Shown here one piece after another: positions 26,401-36,600 of a DNA stretch of 64,000 nucleotides (positions within the stretch are counted from its first letter, which is position 1; each line of letters opens with the position of its first letter). Below the pieces are notes generated by a model. It was not told the origin of the DNA and did no database searches. It saw only the letters and a list, made by a program, of their open reading frames with translations. The translations under genes were made by a program, and so were the position numbers. Source of the DNA: Cheilinus undulatus (Eukaryota; Chordata; Actinopteri; Labriformes; Labridae); NCBI RefSeq assembly GCF_018320785.1, contig NC_054878.1, forward strand, positions 31,881,523-31,945,522. Direction: 5' to 3'.

Positions 26401-28038
26401 TATGACCATGATCAGATTTTTCAGACACCCATGTTTAAAATAGCTCTGTGACCCACTTTTAGGTCCCAACCCATTATTGCCTGAGTGAGAATCCAATTCA
26501 GATTCAGTGTTTAACTTGAAATAAGTAATATGGTGTTTGGACTGGCGGCCGTTGTATTTTTGGAGTAGCTATAAAAGTTTTCATAATTACCCATTCTCCA
26601 CTTAAAAATTTTGATTTTCTATGTTTTTGGAGCATTCAATCATCTTCGAAAAGCTTTGAAGCTCTAAACATTATTTTATTTCATTTCATTTATTTAACCA
26701 TTATGTTACCAGGAGAAAAAAAACTTGAGATTAAAAATCTCTTTTCCAGTGTCTTGGCCAATAAAAACAGCAGCACAGTCAAATTACAAAGTTACAGTCA
26801 AACACAGAGGTTAAATTCTTCTAAGAACAGCAGTTTTAAGTACTATGTTTAGACCAAGTCCTCATCTCTGAGTTTAGTTTATGCTGTGCTAAATTTACAA
26901 GTCTCTTAGAGAGTAAACAGCATTGTTGTAACATTACACTTTCAGTTTGGTTATTTGAATACGGATCATTAGACTATGAAAGCTTTTTGACTCCACGCTG
27001 AGTTTAAATAGCTGCGTTCAAACTATCAACACTAAACTGACTGACTGTGCTCACTTCCCTTTATGGCTTTACACAACATGCTTGGTAATTACATTTTAAT
27101 TCAAGCTGTATTCTTTACTCATTAAACTTTATTGGTGATAACACTTGAGTCATTGTTTTCTTGTCAGCCACAGTGTTCCTTTCAGATTGAGGGACTTTGA
27201 ATCTAGGATGTGAATCATGTCTTTATTGCCGTCTTCTGGAAAGTACCATAAAATGCTGCCACCACCTCGTCTGTTTTCTGATAATAGGGCGGGAAATGTT
27301 TTTTTTGTGTGTGTGTGCTCTCAGTCAGCCTCTTTACATATCCTCGTCCCATTTTCTTCCATGACTTTAGTTTCCTGGCTCTCCTGAAGACCTGGAGGGA
27401 TCAGGATATGACCTGGAAAGTTCTGCTTCTGGTTCAGGGGACTGGTCAGAGAATGGTAATGCTGACATCATGAAAAAGAAAGTGTTTGTCATCACATCTC
27501 TTTGTGCAGCAAATTTATTATTCCATTCTCTGTGTTTAAATCTTACCAGGTGAAAATGACAATACAGAAGATGCCCAAACCTTAGCAGAAGACACAGATG
27601 ATGGTGGCAAGAATCCTTCACATGTACGTCTCATGACTTGTTTTCTCTTGTTCTTCATCTTATGAGGTTGATGATTCAGGAGGATGTTATACCAGTGAAC
27701 ACTCCTACTTTTGTCCTCAGGGTTCTCCTCTCATGACCTCTGATGAAACACAGCTGCCCTCAGAAGACAGCTACATTATCTTGGCTAGCAAGAAGAGTTT
27801 GTTGGAGAACAAAGACGTCGTTCATGGTACTTTTCAGTATGATGATCAGACTTCAATTGAAGTGCAACAATCTGTTTCTGACTTAGTAATTGTGTTTACA
27901 GGAGTTATTGCAGGAGGAGTGACAGGAGGGATACTTGCAGCTGCAGTAGCAGCCCTATTGATTTACAGATGGCAGAAGAGAGATGAGGAAGCATACATCC
28001 TGGGTCAGCGGAGATCCTCAGAGGAAGATTATCACTAA
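20483..28038 (+). CDS. sdc1: Syndecan-1-like transmembrane proteoglycan core, divergent and short (155 aa)
   Basis: Exons are 20483-20548, 27371-27455, 27550-27623, 27721-27826 and 27902-28038, with consistent phases. Exon 1 is a signal peptide (MRIFLTVSIFTVLVL core). Exon 2 carries two Ser-Gly glycosaminoglycan sites in acidic context, EGSGYD and SASGSGDW. Exons 3-4 are a short acidic ectodomain. The exon 4/5 junction gives SLLENKDVVHGVIAGG, close to the human SDC1 juxtamembrane sequence. One membrane span follows with a GxxxG motif, then RWQKRDEEAY (compare the C1 motif RMKKKDEGSY), and the chain ends EEDYH where syndecans end EEFYA. The gene lies between pum2 and laptm4a, as SDC1 does in tetrapods. 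Human SDC1 is 310 residues. The exon 1 link spans a 6.8-kb intron and is inferred from phase and signal peptide. A very diverged sdc2/3/4-type copy is the alternative. Confidence 0.8.
20906..22131. mobile_element. Foldback-type element with internal tandem units and TTAGGG-like motifs
   Basis: The ends are imperfect inverted repeats (GGTAACGCTT at 20906, AAGCGCTACC at 22122-22131). The left arm contains TGGCAGTTCTCTGGTGGTAT, the complement of the unit TACCACCTAATTACCAGAGA repeated in the right half. From about 21475 to 21980 some seven degenerate units of 60-80 bp each carry AATTACCAGAGAATTGCCAC plus GGGTTAGGGTTAG. No coding capacity. Confidence 0.6.
22587..22698 (+). mobile_element. Short tRNA-derived SINE with 16-bp perfect target site duplication
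   Basis: The flanks TAAAAATGTCAGTTCT (22571-22586 and 22699-22714) are identical, the mark of retroposition. Inside are a box A-like TGGTCGAGTGG and a box B-like GGTTCAAATCT at tRNA spacing, followed by an A-rich tail. The head resembles a serine/leucine-type tRNA, but the acceptor ends do not pair, so it is not a tRNA gene. Confidence 0.85.
23380..23725. repeat. Unclassified teleost repeat with GAGTCGAGT motif
   Basis: The left part has TCCAGCCCTACTCGACTCTA and the right part GAGTAGAGTCGAGTCGAGTA, partly complementary ends of a DNA-transposon-like repeat that I recognise as common in fish. Class uncertain. Confidence 0.4.
23930..24335. repeat. Teleost DNA-type repeat with nested tRNA-like SINE
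   Basis: AGGGAACATATTTTACCCTT on the left and TAATATGTCCCCTTTAAT on the right are approximate inverted ends. The body includes CAGAACGAGCCGTTTCTGTG and a CCGCCCCTGACCACACCCC block, typical of a frequent fish repeat. A minus-strand tRNA-like stretch near 24165-24295 (GATTTGAACC...CCACTGAGCTAT) followed by poly-T is a SINE inserted within it. Confidence 0.45.
25655..26075. repeat. TTTAGTC-rich unclassified teleost repeat
   Basis: It contains many TTTAGTC/TTTTAGT motifs and the block TAGTCATAGTTTTAGTCAAC. The same family is found at about 13680-14045. Short frames inside it look random. Confidence 0.45.
26670..26960. repeat. LINE-like 3' fragment
   Basis: TTATTTAACCATTATGTTAC and GAGATTAAAAATCTCTTTTC resemble the 3' regions of L2-type LINEs that are common in fish. 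No reverse transcriptase frame is present. Confidence 0.35.
27902..28038 (+). CDS. sdc1: Final syndecan exon: membrane span and cytoplasmic tail
   Basis: The exon completes a split Gly codon and encodes GVIAGGVTGGILAAAVAALL, then IYRW and a 23-residue tail. The basic, Asp-Glu and Tyr positions of the C1 region are kept, as is a leucine a few residues later. The variable region is about ten residues shorter than in SDC1. The four-residue C2 motif that binds the PDZ protein syntenin reads EDYH instead of EFYA, directly before TAA. Confidence 0.85.
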
Positions 28039-29100
28039 AAGAGTAGAGATGAAGTACTTGTTTTTAACTTACAGCACAACATTCACCCTTTTTTATTTTA
28101 TAAGTGATGCTGCAATGTCAAATTCTGTATAGTGGGAGCTTAAGTAGTGTTCTTTTTTTGTTGGGGGGGTAAGCAGCTATTGCAGCACTTAATTCAGTGT
28201 ATCTAGTAATGGTGTTGACATTTTGTTTATATTTAAAATTATGAAGAAATATCTTATTTAAGGCTCCTTGAGTAGTTTAAGCTGGTTTTAAAAAAAGACT
28301 GATACAAATACTGATGCTTTGATATGAATTCTAATATTACCTGGGTGGGTGTCTCATGATGTTATTATAATGCAGCATGCCACAGATTTAGTGAAGCATT
28401 CACATTAGACTTAGAAAACAAACCAGGATGAGTTTTTCATCAGAAAACACTATTTACACATGTACAGGATTAAAAGAGTAAGCTGGGATACAATGTGAGA
28501 GTTCCTCCCAGCTTTAACTTTACTTTTTACAAAGCCTGATCTGTGTTAGGCTGTACTTGATAATACCTCTTCTCAGGAAATTCTAGGTGTGTACACACTT
28601 TTCAGTCCTTTATAGCCCTGTATCATAGAAGGAATTATTTTCACAGAATAATGAATTACTATTTATTTAATGAGTAACAAGTACTTTCATGACATCATAG
28701 ATACTTCGACACTTGAACAGAACAGTCATTGTCCTCATTGTTAGTCACACCTGTGCCTTTACAACCATGACAAGATAAAATGCCTGCTGCACATATACAT
28801 GTATCTTTTTGGTGGCACCCACTGGTGTTTTTAAATGTGTTTGATCAGCTGTGAATATATAGTTAAAATTTCAGTGTTAACCCCTTTATAATTGACTCTG
28901 ATAAAAGTGGTATTACAGATGTGTGATGAATTATGAGCAAACTTGTTTGACATTATATTTTATATATTATATATAAATCACAATGATAAGGTTATAATCA
29001 GCTGCTACAATGTAACATGTCGTCTCGTGTAAATGTGTAATGAGAGCTTTACTATTTTTATATTGTATAATTGTTAATAAATAAGCATTACTACCACATT
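28039..29100 (+). other. sdc1: 3' untranslated region of the syndecan gene
   Basis: AT-rich sequence without open frames runs from the TAA to the AATAAA at 29076. A G-run after T-run near 28150 and TA-rich repeats near 28965 are the only notable points. Confidence 0.65.
29076..29081 (+). terminator. sdc1: Polyadenylation signal AATAAA of the syndecan gene
   Basis: Canonical AATAAA about 1.04 kb after the stop, followed by TTGAGGTCCTGTTTTAGG as a possible G/T-rich downstream element. Confidence 0.65.
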
Positions 29101-29418
29101 CAACCTTGAGGTCCTGTTTTAGGATTATACATAGAGCGTGTACTGTTTCTGTAGACATTATGGTGTAGCAACTAGTGTGATGCACAGTTCCTGCTTAACA
29201 CCGTACAATAACTACTGATTAATTGGGCTATGTATTTCCTCCTTAGTTTAACAATGGTGTCCAATTTGATCAGGTTTTAGTAAGTAAAAAGTTTGAAGTA
29301 GTATAATCCAGTTCTGATCATTACTATTCAGTAATATCCCCTTTACTTTTTTCCATTTTGTTATGTTGCAGCCTGATGCTGCAGTTGAAAAAACCCCCAA
29401 AACCTTTTATTCTCATTA

Positions 29419-30077
29419 ATCTACACTCAGTTCCCCATCATGAAAAAGTTAAAACAGAATTTTATACATTTTTGCAAATTTATTGAAATTTAAAAAACTG
29501 AAATATCATAATGACATAAATATTCATACCCTTTGCAAAAACACTTGAAATGTAGCTCAGGTGCCTCCAATTTCTTTTGATTATCGCTGAGATATTTCTA
29601 CACCTTGATTGGAGTCCACCTGTGGTAAATAAAACTGATTGGACATGATTTGAAAATGCGCACACCCCTATATGAAAGGAGCAACAGGATTGTTGCAAGC
29701 ACAGATCTTGGAAATGCTACAAGAAAAAAATCTGTTGGACTGACAGTTCCCAAGAGCACATTGGCCTCTTTAATTCTCAAATGAAAGAACCAGGTCTCTT
29801 CCAAGAGCTGGCTGCCCAACCAAACTGAGGGATTGTGGAAAAAGGGCTTCAGTAAGGGAAGTACAGGTGGACTCCAATCAAGGTGAAGAAACATCTCAGC
29901 AAGGACTGATTGAAATGGTAAGCGCCTAAGTTACATTTCAAGTGTTTTGCAAATATTCTGAATATTTAATTCAATGTGGTATCTCCGTTTTTTGTTTTTT
30001 GTTTTTTTGATACATTTGCAAAAATTATAAAATCATGTTTTCATTTTGTCATGATGGGGTACTGATGCACTGTAGAT
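29419..30077. mobile_element. Tc1-type non-autonomous element with long inverted repeats
   Basis: The left end ATCTACACTCAGTTCCCCAT pairs with the right end, whose complement begins ATCTACAGTGCATCAGTACC. Pairing continues inward for about 190-200 bp (ACACTTGAAATGTA, ACCTTGATTGGAGTCCACCT on the left; complements on the right). The subterminal ATTTGCAAA and CATTTTGTCATGATGGGG blocks are those of teleost Tc1-like ends. About 245 bp of centre carry no intact transposase. Confidence 0.75.
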
Positions 30078-30396
30078 ATCAACTATAAATAAAGCCTTAG
30101 AATGGGAGCCTCAAGAGAAGGACAAGTTTAGCTTATAGTTTAATAAAGTTCTGCAGCAATGTTGGCTGCGGTTGTAAAGATACTCTGAAAAAATCAAAAT
30201 AAAGTGCTCATTGCAAAACGGGGTCTCGGTGACCATGTACAATTTAGTAGCCAAGGGCATCTGAATGCGTTCCTGGTTTGTAATTAAGCTTTGTCTACTA
30301 TTGAAAAATCTATGAAATGCACCATTTTCAGTCAAGCTGCCTGTTCCATTTATTAATCATTTCTAATCAAGCATGTTCCAACATCACCAAGACCTT

Positions 30397-30473
30397 ATTG
30401 GTTGTGCTTGGAATCCCTTCCCAGCTATTGGTCTAAATCCCAATCAGTCAAAGTAAAGCCTGCAGTCCCCGCC
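30397..30473 (+). promoter_or_regulatory. laptm4a: laptm4a promoter: three CCAAT boxes and a GC box
   Basis: Inverted CCAAT boxes (ATTGG) lie at 30397-30401 and 30427-30431, a direct CCAAT at 30439-30443, and CCCCGCC at 30467-30473. All are 170-250 bases before the start codon, and no TATA box is evident. Clustered CCAAT boxes are typical of NF-Y-driven housekeeping promoters, fitting a broadly expressed lysosomal gene (inference). Confidence 0.5.
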
Positions 30474-30642
30474 TCTTCCTGTTCGTCAAACCGTTTGTTT
30501 TCATCCGCGGTGGGTGCTCGCGCAGGTCGTCAGGGAAGTGGTGGGCGTTTCTCCGTGTTCGTTAGCTGACTGTTGATGGTGAGAGGATTTTTCTCTTCCA
30601 CGTATAGCTCTACTGATGTTTCTTCCAACGCTCGTGGAGGAC

Positions 30643-33600
30643 ATGCATCACTTTAAACCTAGTCGAGACAGATTGTACACCACCAGGTGTTGTGGATGTT
30701 GCCACGTCCGGACGGGGACCATCATTCTGGGAACATGGTACATGGTACGTAAAATGGTTGGTAGGAGTCACTGAGCTAATGTTGGCCAGCGTTGTCTATG
30801 AAGTATGCCTAAGTAGGTAGTTATATAATACATGCAATGCTTACCGCGCTTTCAGCCCACGATATAATACTAGAAAGTAAATTTGTCGAAACGTCCTAGC
30901 CACAAAGTGTTAGCTTTATTGTTTTAATTTTCTGAAGCACGCTGGGTTAACGTTAATCATAAAGCTATGGTTAGCATTAGCCTGCTTTAATTTCATGGCT
31001 CTGTAGCTAAGTGTCTATGTTGAAAGAAGTCGTCTAACCTTGAAGCTTCAGTTTTAAAGTTATCAAGAACGCCAGAAATGAATGCAGATCCCCACCAACA
31101 CTAGGTTATGACTTCAAAGTGCTAAATGTCAATTTGACTTAACGTTGTGTCGGACGTTAGCTCAAGTTAGCCGACTTTCCGCTGACTTGCTAACGCAGCG
31201 GCTCTCAAAACACAGCGAGCTTCCAAATAAAGTAGAAGCCTATTGGAACATCTATTAAAGATTTAGACGTTTCTTTGTTTTGATCTTTCTCAGACATGTC
31301 GGTGGTTTTTAACTCATTACACAGCCACGTTGAATTTAGCTGTTTGCTATTGTTTGCTAACGTTAGCCATCGTTGCCCTTTGCTCACTACAGCAAGTTCA
31401 TGCAGCATTGCGATTCAGCTCACAGCTGAGTTAATCCCCTCTGGTTTCTCTACATCACATAACAGATGATCCTGTTTTTGGTTGCGTTTCCTCACAAATC
31501 CTCTGAAGATTTTGCCAGCCGAACAATATTTGACTCCCAAAACACGTGAGCCTCGTTCCTCTGATTTTCATGAAATCACTGCCTTAGTGAGAGAGCAGTC
31601 AAACCCGTTTAACATGTGATTTGACGATCACTCATGTTTTTTTCTGGTCATGGGTTGACAGGCAGTGGATTTTTTTTGTTATACAGCCTTAGTTGATCAC
31701 GAGGATTGTTCCAATTTGAATGCTTACTCATTTTTTGATAATCATTTTAATGCCATGCACTTTATGAAACAGAGTTACAAAGTGCTTCACATGCAGGAGA
31801 GAAAGAGAGAGCAAAAATCAAATCAGAGTACAGACAAGCAGGAGTAAAAAAGTTAAGCAACTCAACATATACAAGTTATACAAACACCAGATTCATACAA
31901 GCAGACATCGAAACTATGAACGGAAAAACAAACACAAAACTTCCAACCAACATGCATTCACAGCACAGGCACGGAGGGAGTTTCTTAAAAATGCTCATCT
32001 ATAAAAATTATTTTTGAGCAGCCGTTTTAAAGCAACAATGGAATCTGCAGACTTGATATTCTGGGGAAGACTGTTTCATAGTTTAGGAGCTGCTATTGCA
32101 AGTTACAAGATTTAAATTATGACCAAGGAACTGTTTAAAGGCCCTGGTCAGATGATCGGAGACTTGACCACTTGAATATGGGCTCAGTAAATCATTTAAA
32201 TATGCAGGCCATGTAATGCCTTAAAGTTAGATGTGTTATACAGGAAAAAACCTTTTGGCTACATTTTGGTCATCCAGGGAAGAAGTATCCTATACATTCA
32301 CAATTGTTATGTTGATGTAGGTGAACATGATCAGTCAAGTTTTATTGGGTATTTCTTGGTAAAAATTTATATTTTCTTCATCCCAGTGTTGTGTATGTGT
32401 CATGGGTGTTAGGTGCTCTTGACAGCAAGATGGTAGGCTTGTTCACATCAGGTGGTAACACAAGATTGATAAAATAAACTATTGTAAGAGAGAAGCCACT
32501 GTTCAGGTTTCAAAAGGTTAAATGTTTTTATTACATCTTGGTTTATTGTAAGATTATTGGAGAAGATATTTTTCTTGGTTTTATTATTATTATTTTGACC
32601 ATAAATATCATATTAGGTTAGCTAACACTTCTCAGGTGACCACTCAAATCATTAGTATGAGGATGCTCAACAGAGGCTATTAATTCTAGCTCTGGCCCCA
32701 GTCTCTTCAGAACTGAAGAAGACTTTTGGAGGAGAGGGGAAAAGTCCTCAAGAACCTCAGTCAAGTCCAGTTGCCCTCTGTATGAAGATTTGATACCATA
32801 AAAATCCAGACAATAATGTTTTATTTGGTCAACTGCATTCTCAGTATGGGTCACTTTGACTTCTACTCCTTGTTTTGAATTAGGTCAAACAAAAGTTACT
32901 GGCTGTATTTGAAATCACACGTATAGTGCTCTAGACCAGTGGTTCTCAACTGGTGGGTTGGGACCCAAAAATGGGTCACGAAGCCCTTTTCTGTGGGTCG
33001 CAGATGTGTGTCTGCGGATAAAATGCTCCAAATTACTCAGTGAGACTCTTCAAAAATGTGCATGTTTTGCCCTCTTTCATTGTTTTGTTGCATCTTTTGT
33101 ACTGTTTTAAGCCCAAGCTGTAATTTTTTTAAATTAAATACATCCAATTAACCAAAAAAAAATCCTAAATTTGGGTCGCAATTTTCCTTGAGGAGTTGAT
33201 GGTGGGTCCCGTGACTCAACCACTTGAGAACCACTGATCTAGACTGTGATTAAGCCATTTTGTAGTGCTTTCTGAATTCTTACTGAGCGTTGCTATACCC
33301 TCTCATTGTACCCTTCAGCGTATTGTGAAAAGGATGAACAGCGTGTTCACTTTATTTACCATTCATGCATACCAGTCAAAACATAAACAAGCAAATGGGG
33401 TGTTAGACTGCCCCATACATGACAAATAGTTGATTTTGACCACCAACAGTTTTTTTTGTAGGCATAAATACCAAAATCTTCCATCTTTTTATATGGCCCC
33501 AAGAACTCAGTTATGTTTTTTTTTCTTATGATGACATGAGACTGACCCATCATCTATATGCACAAGCAAATGACACGTGGCACAAAAATACACATCCTTA

Positions 33601-36600
33601 TTTGCTTTGAAAAATCATATTAATAATTTTTTTATTTATTTGCAAAAATACATTGATTATAACATGTCATCAGGGATTGGTACAGTTGTTTTTGACCCAC
33701 ACTCATTGATGCTGCACATTTTAATTGTGTGATGGCGATGGTATCACTGCCCATGGCCAGAATAGTACATCTTTTTAGAAGAGTAGGGTAGAGATTAGAG
33801 AAGTGAAATCTTTTTTAAACTGTACCAATGAGATGACTATATCGTCCACTATAGACAGTTCACTATATAATCCCTATTATCCCTATAATAGAAATTAGGG
33901 AGCAGGGAATGAGTGTGAGTTCAGACGCAACCCCTGTGCTTTAGTGATGTCACTGTAACTTCTGTTTAGTCAACATAGCATATTTTTTTCAAAGCATTTA
34001 GTCTCTTTAATTTTTCTTCTTCTTCCAGTTAAACATTAGATTAATTTTATGCCAGCATATGCAGTGTATTCAAAATTGCCACTCTTGCTTGTTTATTGTA
34101 TGAAATTCATTTTCCCCTGTTTGTAAATGCAGTGTCTGTCCCCCTGGAGAAGCTGAATTGTTTTTATTCATGGCTATGTTTTCACATGATGACTATGTAA
34201 CCTTGATAAACTAATAATGGGCTGAATTGTTTTCGCTTATCTTTTTTTGCTTCATCCTTCTTGTGGCAAGTTGGTTTCCCACAAGAAAAAACACTGCCTG
34301 TTTTTTGTAGGACTTCAATGTAAAACACATTCCTAGCTGCCTTTAACTGCTCAAGCTCTTTAAAAAATTATCCTTCCTTCCTTCTTGCAGGTAGTCAACT
34401 TGTTGATGGGCATCCTACTGACTGTAGCTGTGACCCACCCAGAGAACGTGCCCACTATTGACTTGCAGTATGAGGTCATCGACCACTACTTTGCCTCAGA
34501 CAGGATGTCTGGTAAGCATTGAAATCTATGCAAGAGTTATTGTATTGGCAAATAAACAGCAATATATTTAGCAATCACATTTGCGTCTGTCTGTTAAAAT
34601 CGGCCTTTATTTCTGCATTACCCAGAAAAGGGCGGTTAGGCACTTAAATAAAGAAACATTTAGAATGTGTTTTCGCTAACCCATGAGATTCTCTTGTGTG
34701 ACTGTTGTCATGTGATTGATTTTCCATGGGGAGCATAGTTCCCTTCTAACAACACAACAAAAACAACTCAGTAGGTCAACAGAGCCCTGCTGTGCTCTGT
34801 ACATGTGATTGATTTGGTCTCACTGGTGGTTTTTCTTGTATTTTCTTGTGTTGGTACAGGCGAGGTGTTTGCATTTGTATGTGCAGGGGAAGAGCTGGCA
34901 GGATGATCAAAGTGTCTTTCCTTTATAGCTGCTGGTAGTTTTGTTGGTTTGCTTGGCCTCTTCATCTTTCTGAAAAAAATGACTCAGCAGGAGAGAGAGA
35001 GAGAGAGAAACCACTGGGGTGGGTTGACCTTCCCATAGTGAGCTCACGCCAGCACACATTGCAGTGGAGGCTGTCCACAGCCCGCGGAGCCGATGTTAGT
35101 GTTTTAGTGCAGCTTCATCAGGCTGCACTCATTAGCTCCACACATCAGAAGCATGAAAAAGCTGATTAGCTGATTTGGACAAAATTTTAAAATCAGTCTC
35201 TTGCATACATAGAATTTGTCTTCAAGTTAGTCGTAGTGCTTTACAAAATAGAGTTGTCCAGTACCAGAGTTTTAATTTTCAGTACATCAAAACGTCACAA
35301 GATGTCTCGTCAAGGTGAAAATCATCTCGTGAGATCAATATTGCCCAGACACCAGGGGTAGCAGCTCTCCTGACAGAAAACAATACCTAACTGGAAGTTA
35401 TAAAATATCACAAAGATGCCCTGGGCACTTTAAAATTGTTGGTTTGCCAGCTAATGAAGTAATGGAGCTGATCCGTGACCGAGTAAGATCACTGCTCCAA
35501 CCCCCGTTCATCATAATGGTCCGCAATGATTAAATGCTGCTGCTAGAAACCTTAGAAGTCTCCATGAGTTTGTGTATGCGCGCAGACTCACTCATAGTGC
35601 TGGTATACGTGACTTTATAACTTTGATTCAGTCGCTGCTTCGTCATGTCTCCTCGTCTCACCGTCTGTCAGCCACATATCCATCAGCTGTTGGCTGTGCT
35701 ATCATCAATCAGAAGCTTAACATGTGTAGTGCATCGGGTAGTTGTATACTGCAGTGGTAAACTTAGCAAAACAAACTCAGTCTGAATGCCATAGAGTCCA
35801 CTGTTAGCTCCAAAAAGCGAAGTTGAAGCTCTAGTTAAATGTGCCCTGTTTGTTGTCTGACAGCAGACAGAGCAGAGACACACACACTCGCTCACTCACA
35901 CACACACATTAACACACCTTCATCTATGTGTCTTGTCCAACACTGTCAAAGCTCATATGAGAAAAAAGCTAAAGCTAAAATAAGCTATTTCTCTAAATTA
36001 CAATAGAAAACAAACCTGTTATTGACAAAAATATTTCTTTTGAGTGTTTTACATATGGATGTACTAGAAGAGGATGAGAAATGGTTTACTTTTACTGATG
36101 CAACTCTTTATATTTCAATCTGTTGTAAATAGTTTTTAAATTACTTTCAAAATAATCTAAATGCTTTTATTATCACTATAATTGTAGCAATGGGTGCATA
36201 GAGTAGTAAAATAAAGATGTGCTAGAATATTAAAATGAAAGGTCTGATTTGAAGAGCATTAAAATGTACAGTTTGAGTCAGAGTTGGACAAGACAAACTA
36301 TGTGTAAGTATTGATACCCTGTTCAGTACAAGAGGAGTTTAAATATTTCTGAATAGACCTGAATGCCTCGCGATTACGACTTTCAGCATTATAAAGGACA
36401 TATTATCCACTCATAATTTTTTTCAAAATGACAAAAAAAAGTGTAAAATCTCATCTTGTGTCTCGTGGGTACAAATCTCATCTTGTTAGATAAACATCTC
36501 GTCCCACCCCTGGTATGGGCTAAAACTATTTTGTTAATATCAGCATATCAGATCCAAAATCCAACAACCTCTTCCCTAGTTGTAATCAAAAGTAAGCCAC

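Larger units (their letters stand above)
20549..27370 (+). other. sdc1: First intron of the syndecan gene, repeat-filled
   Basis: The 6.8-kb intron contains the foldback element 20906-22131, a SINE with perfect target duplication at 22587-22698, repeats at 23380-23725 and 23930-24335, the TTTAGTC-rich repeat 25655-26075, a LINE-like fragment near 26670-26960, and a short GT run at 27308. No open frame within it resembles a known protein. SDC1 of mammals also has a long first intron directly after the signal peptide. Confidence 0.65.

Noticed and set aside
35250..36515. A defined mobile element in laptm4a intron 2
   Set aside because: CTCATCTTG/TCTCGT motifs at both sides hint at one, but ends, duplication and class could not be established, so it is only noted as decayed repeat material.
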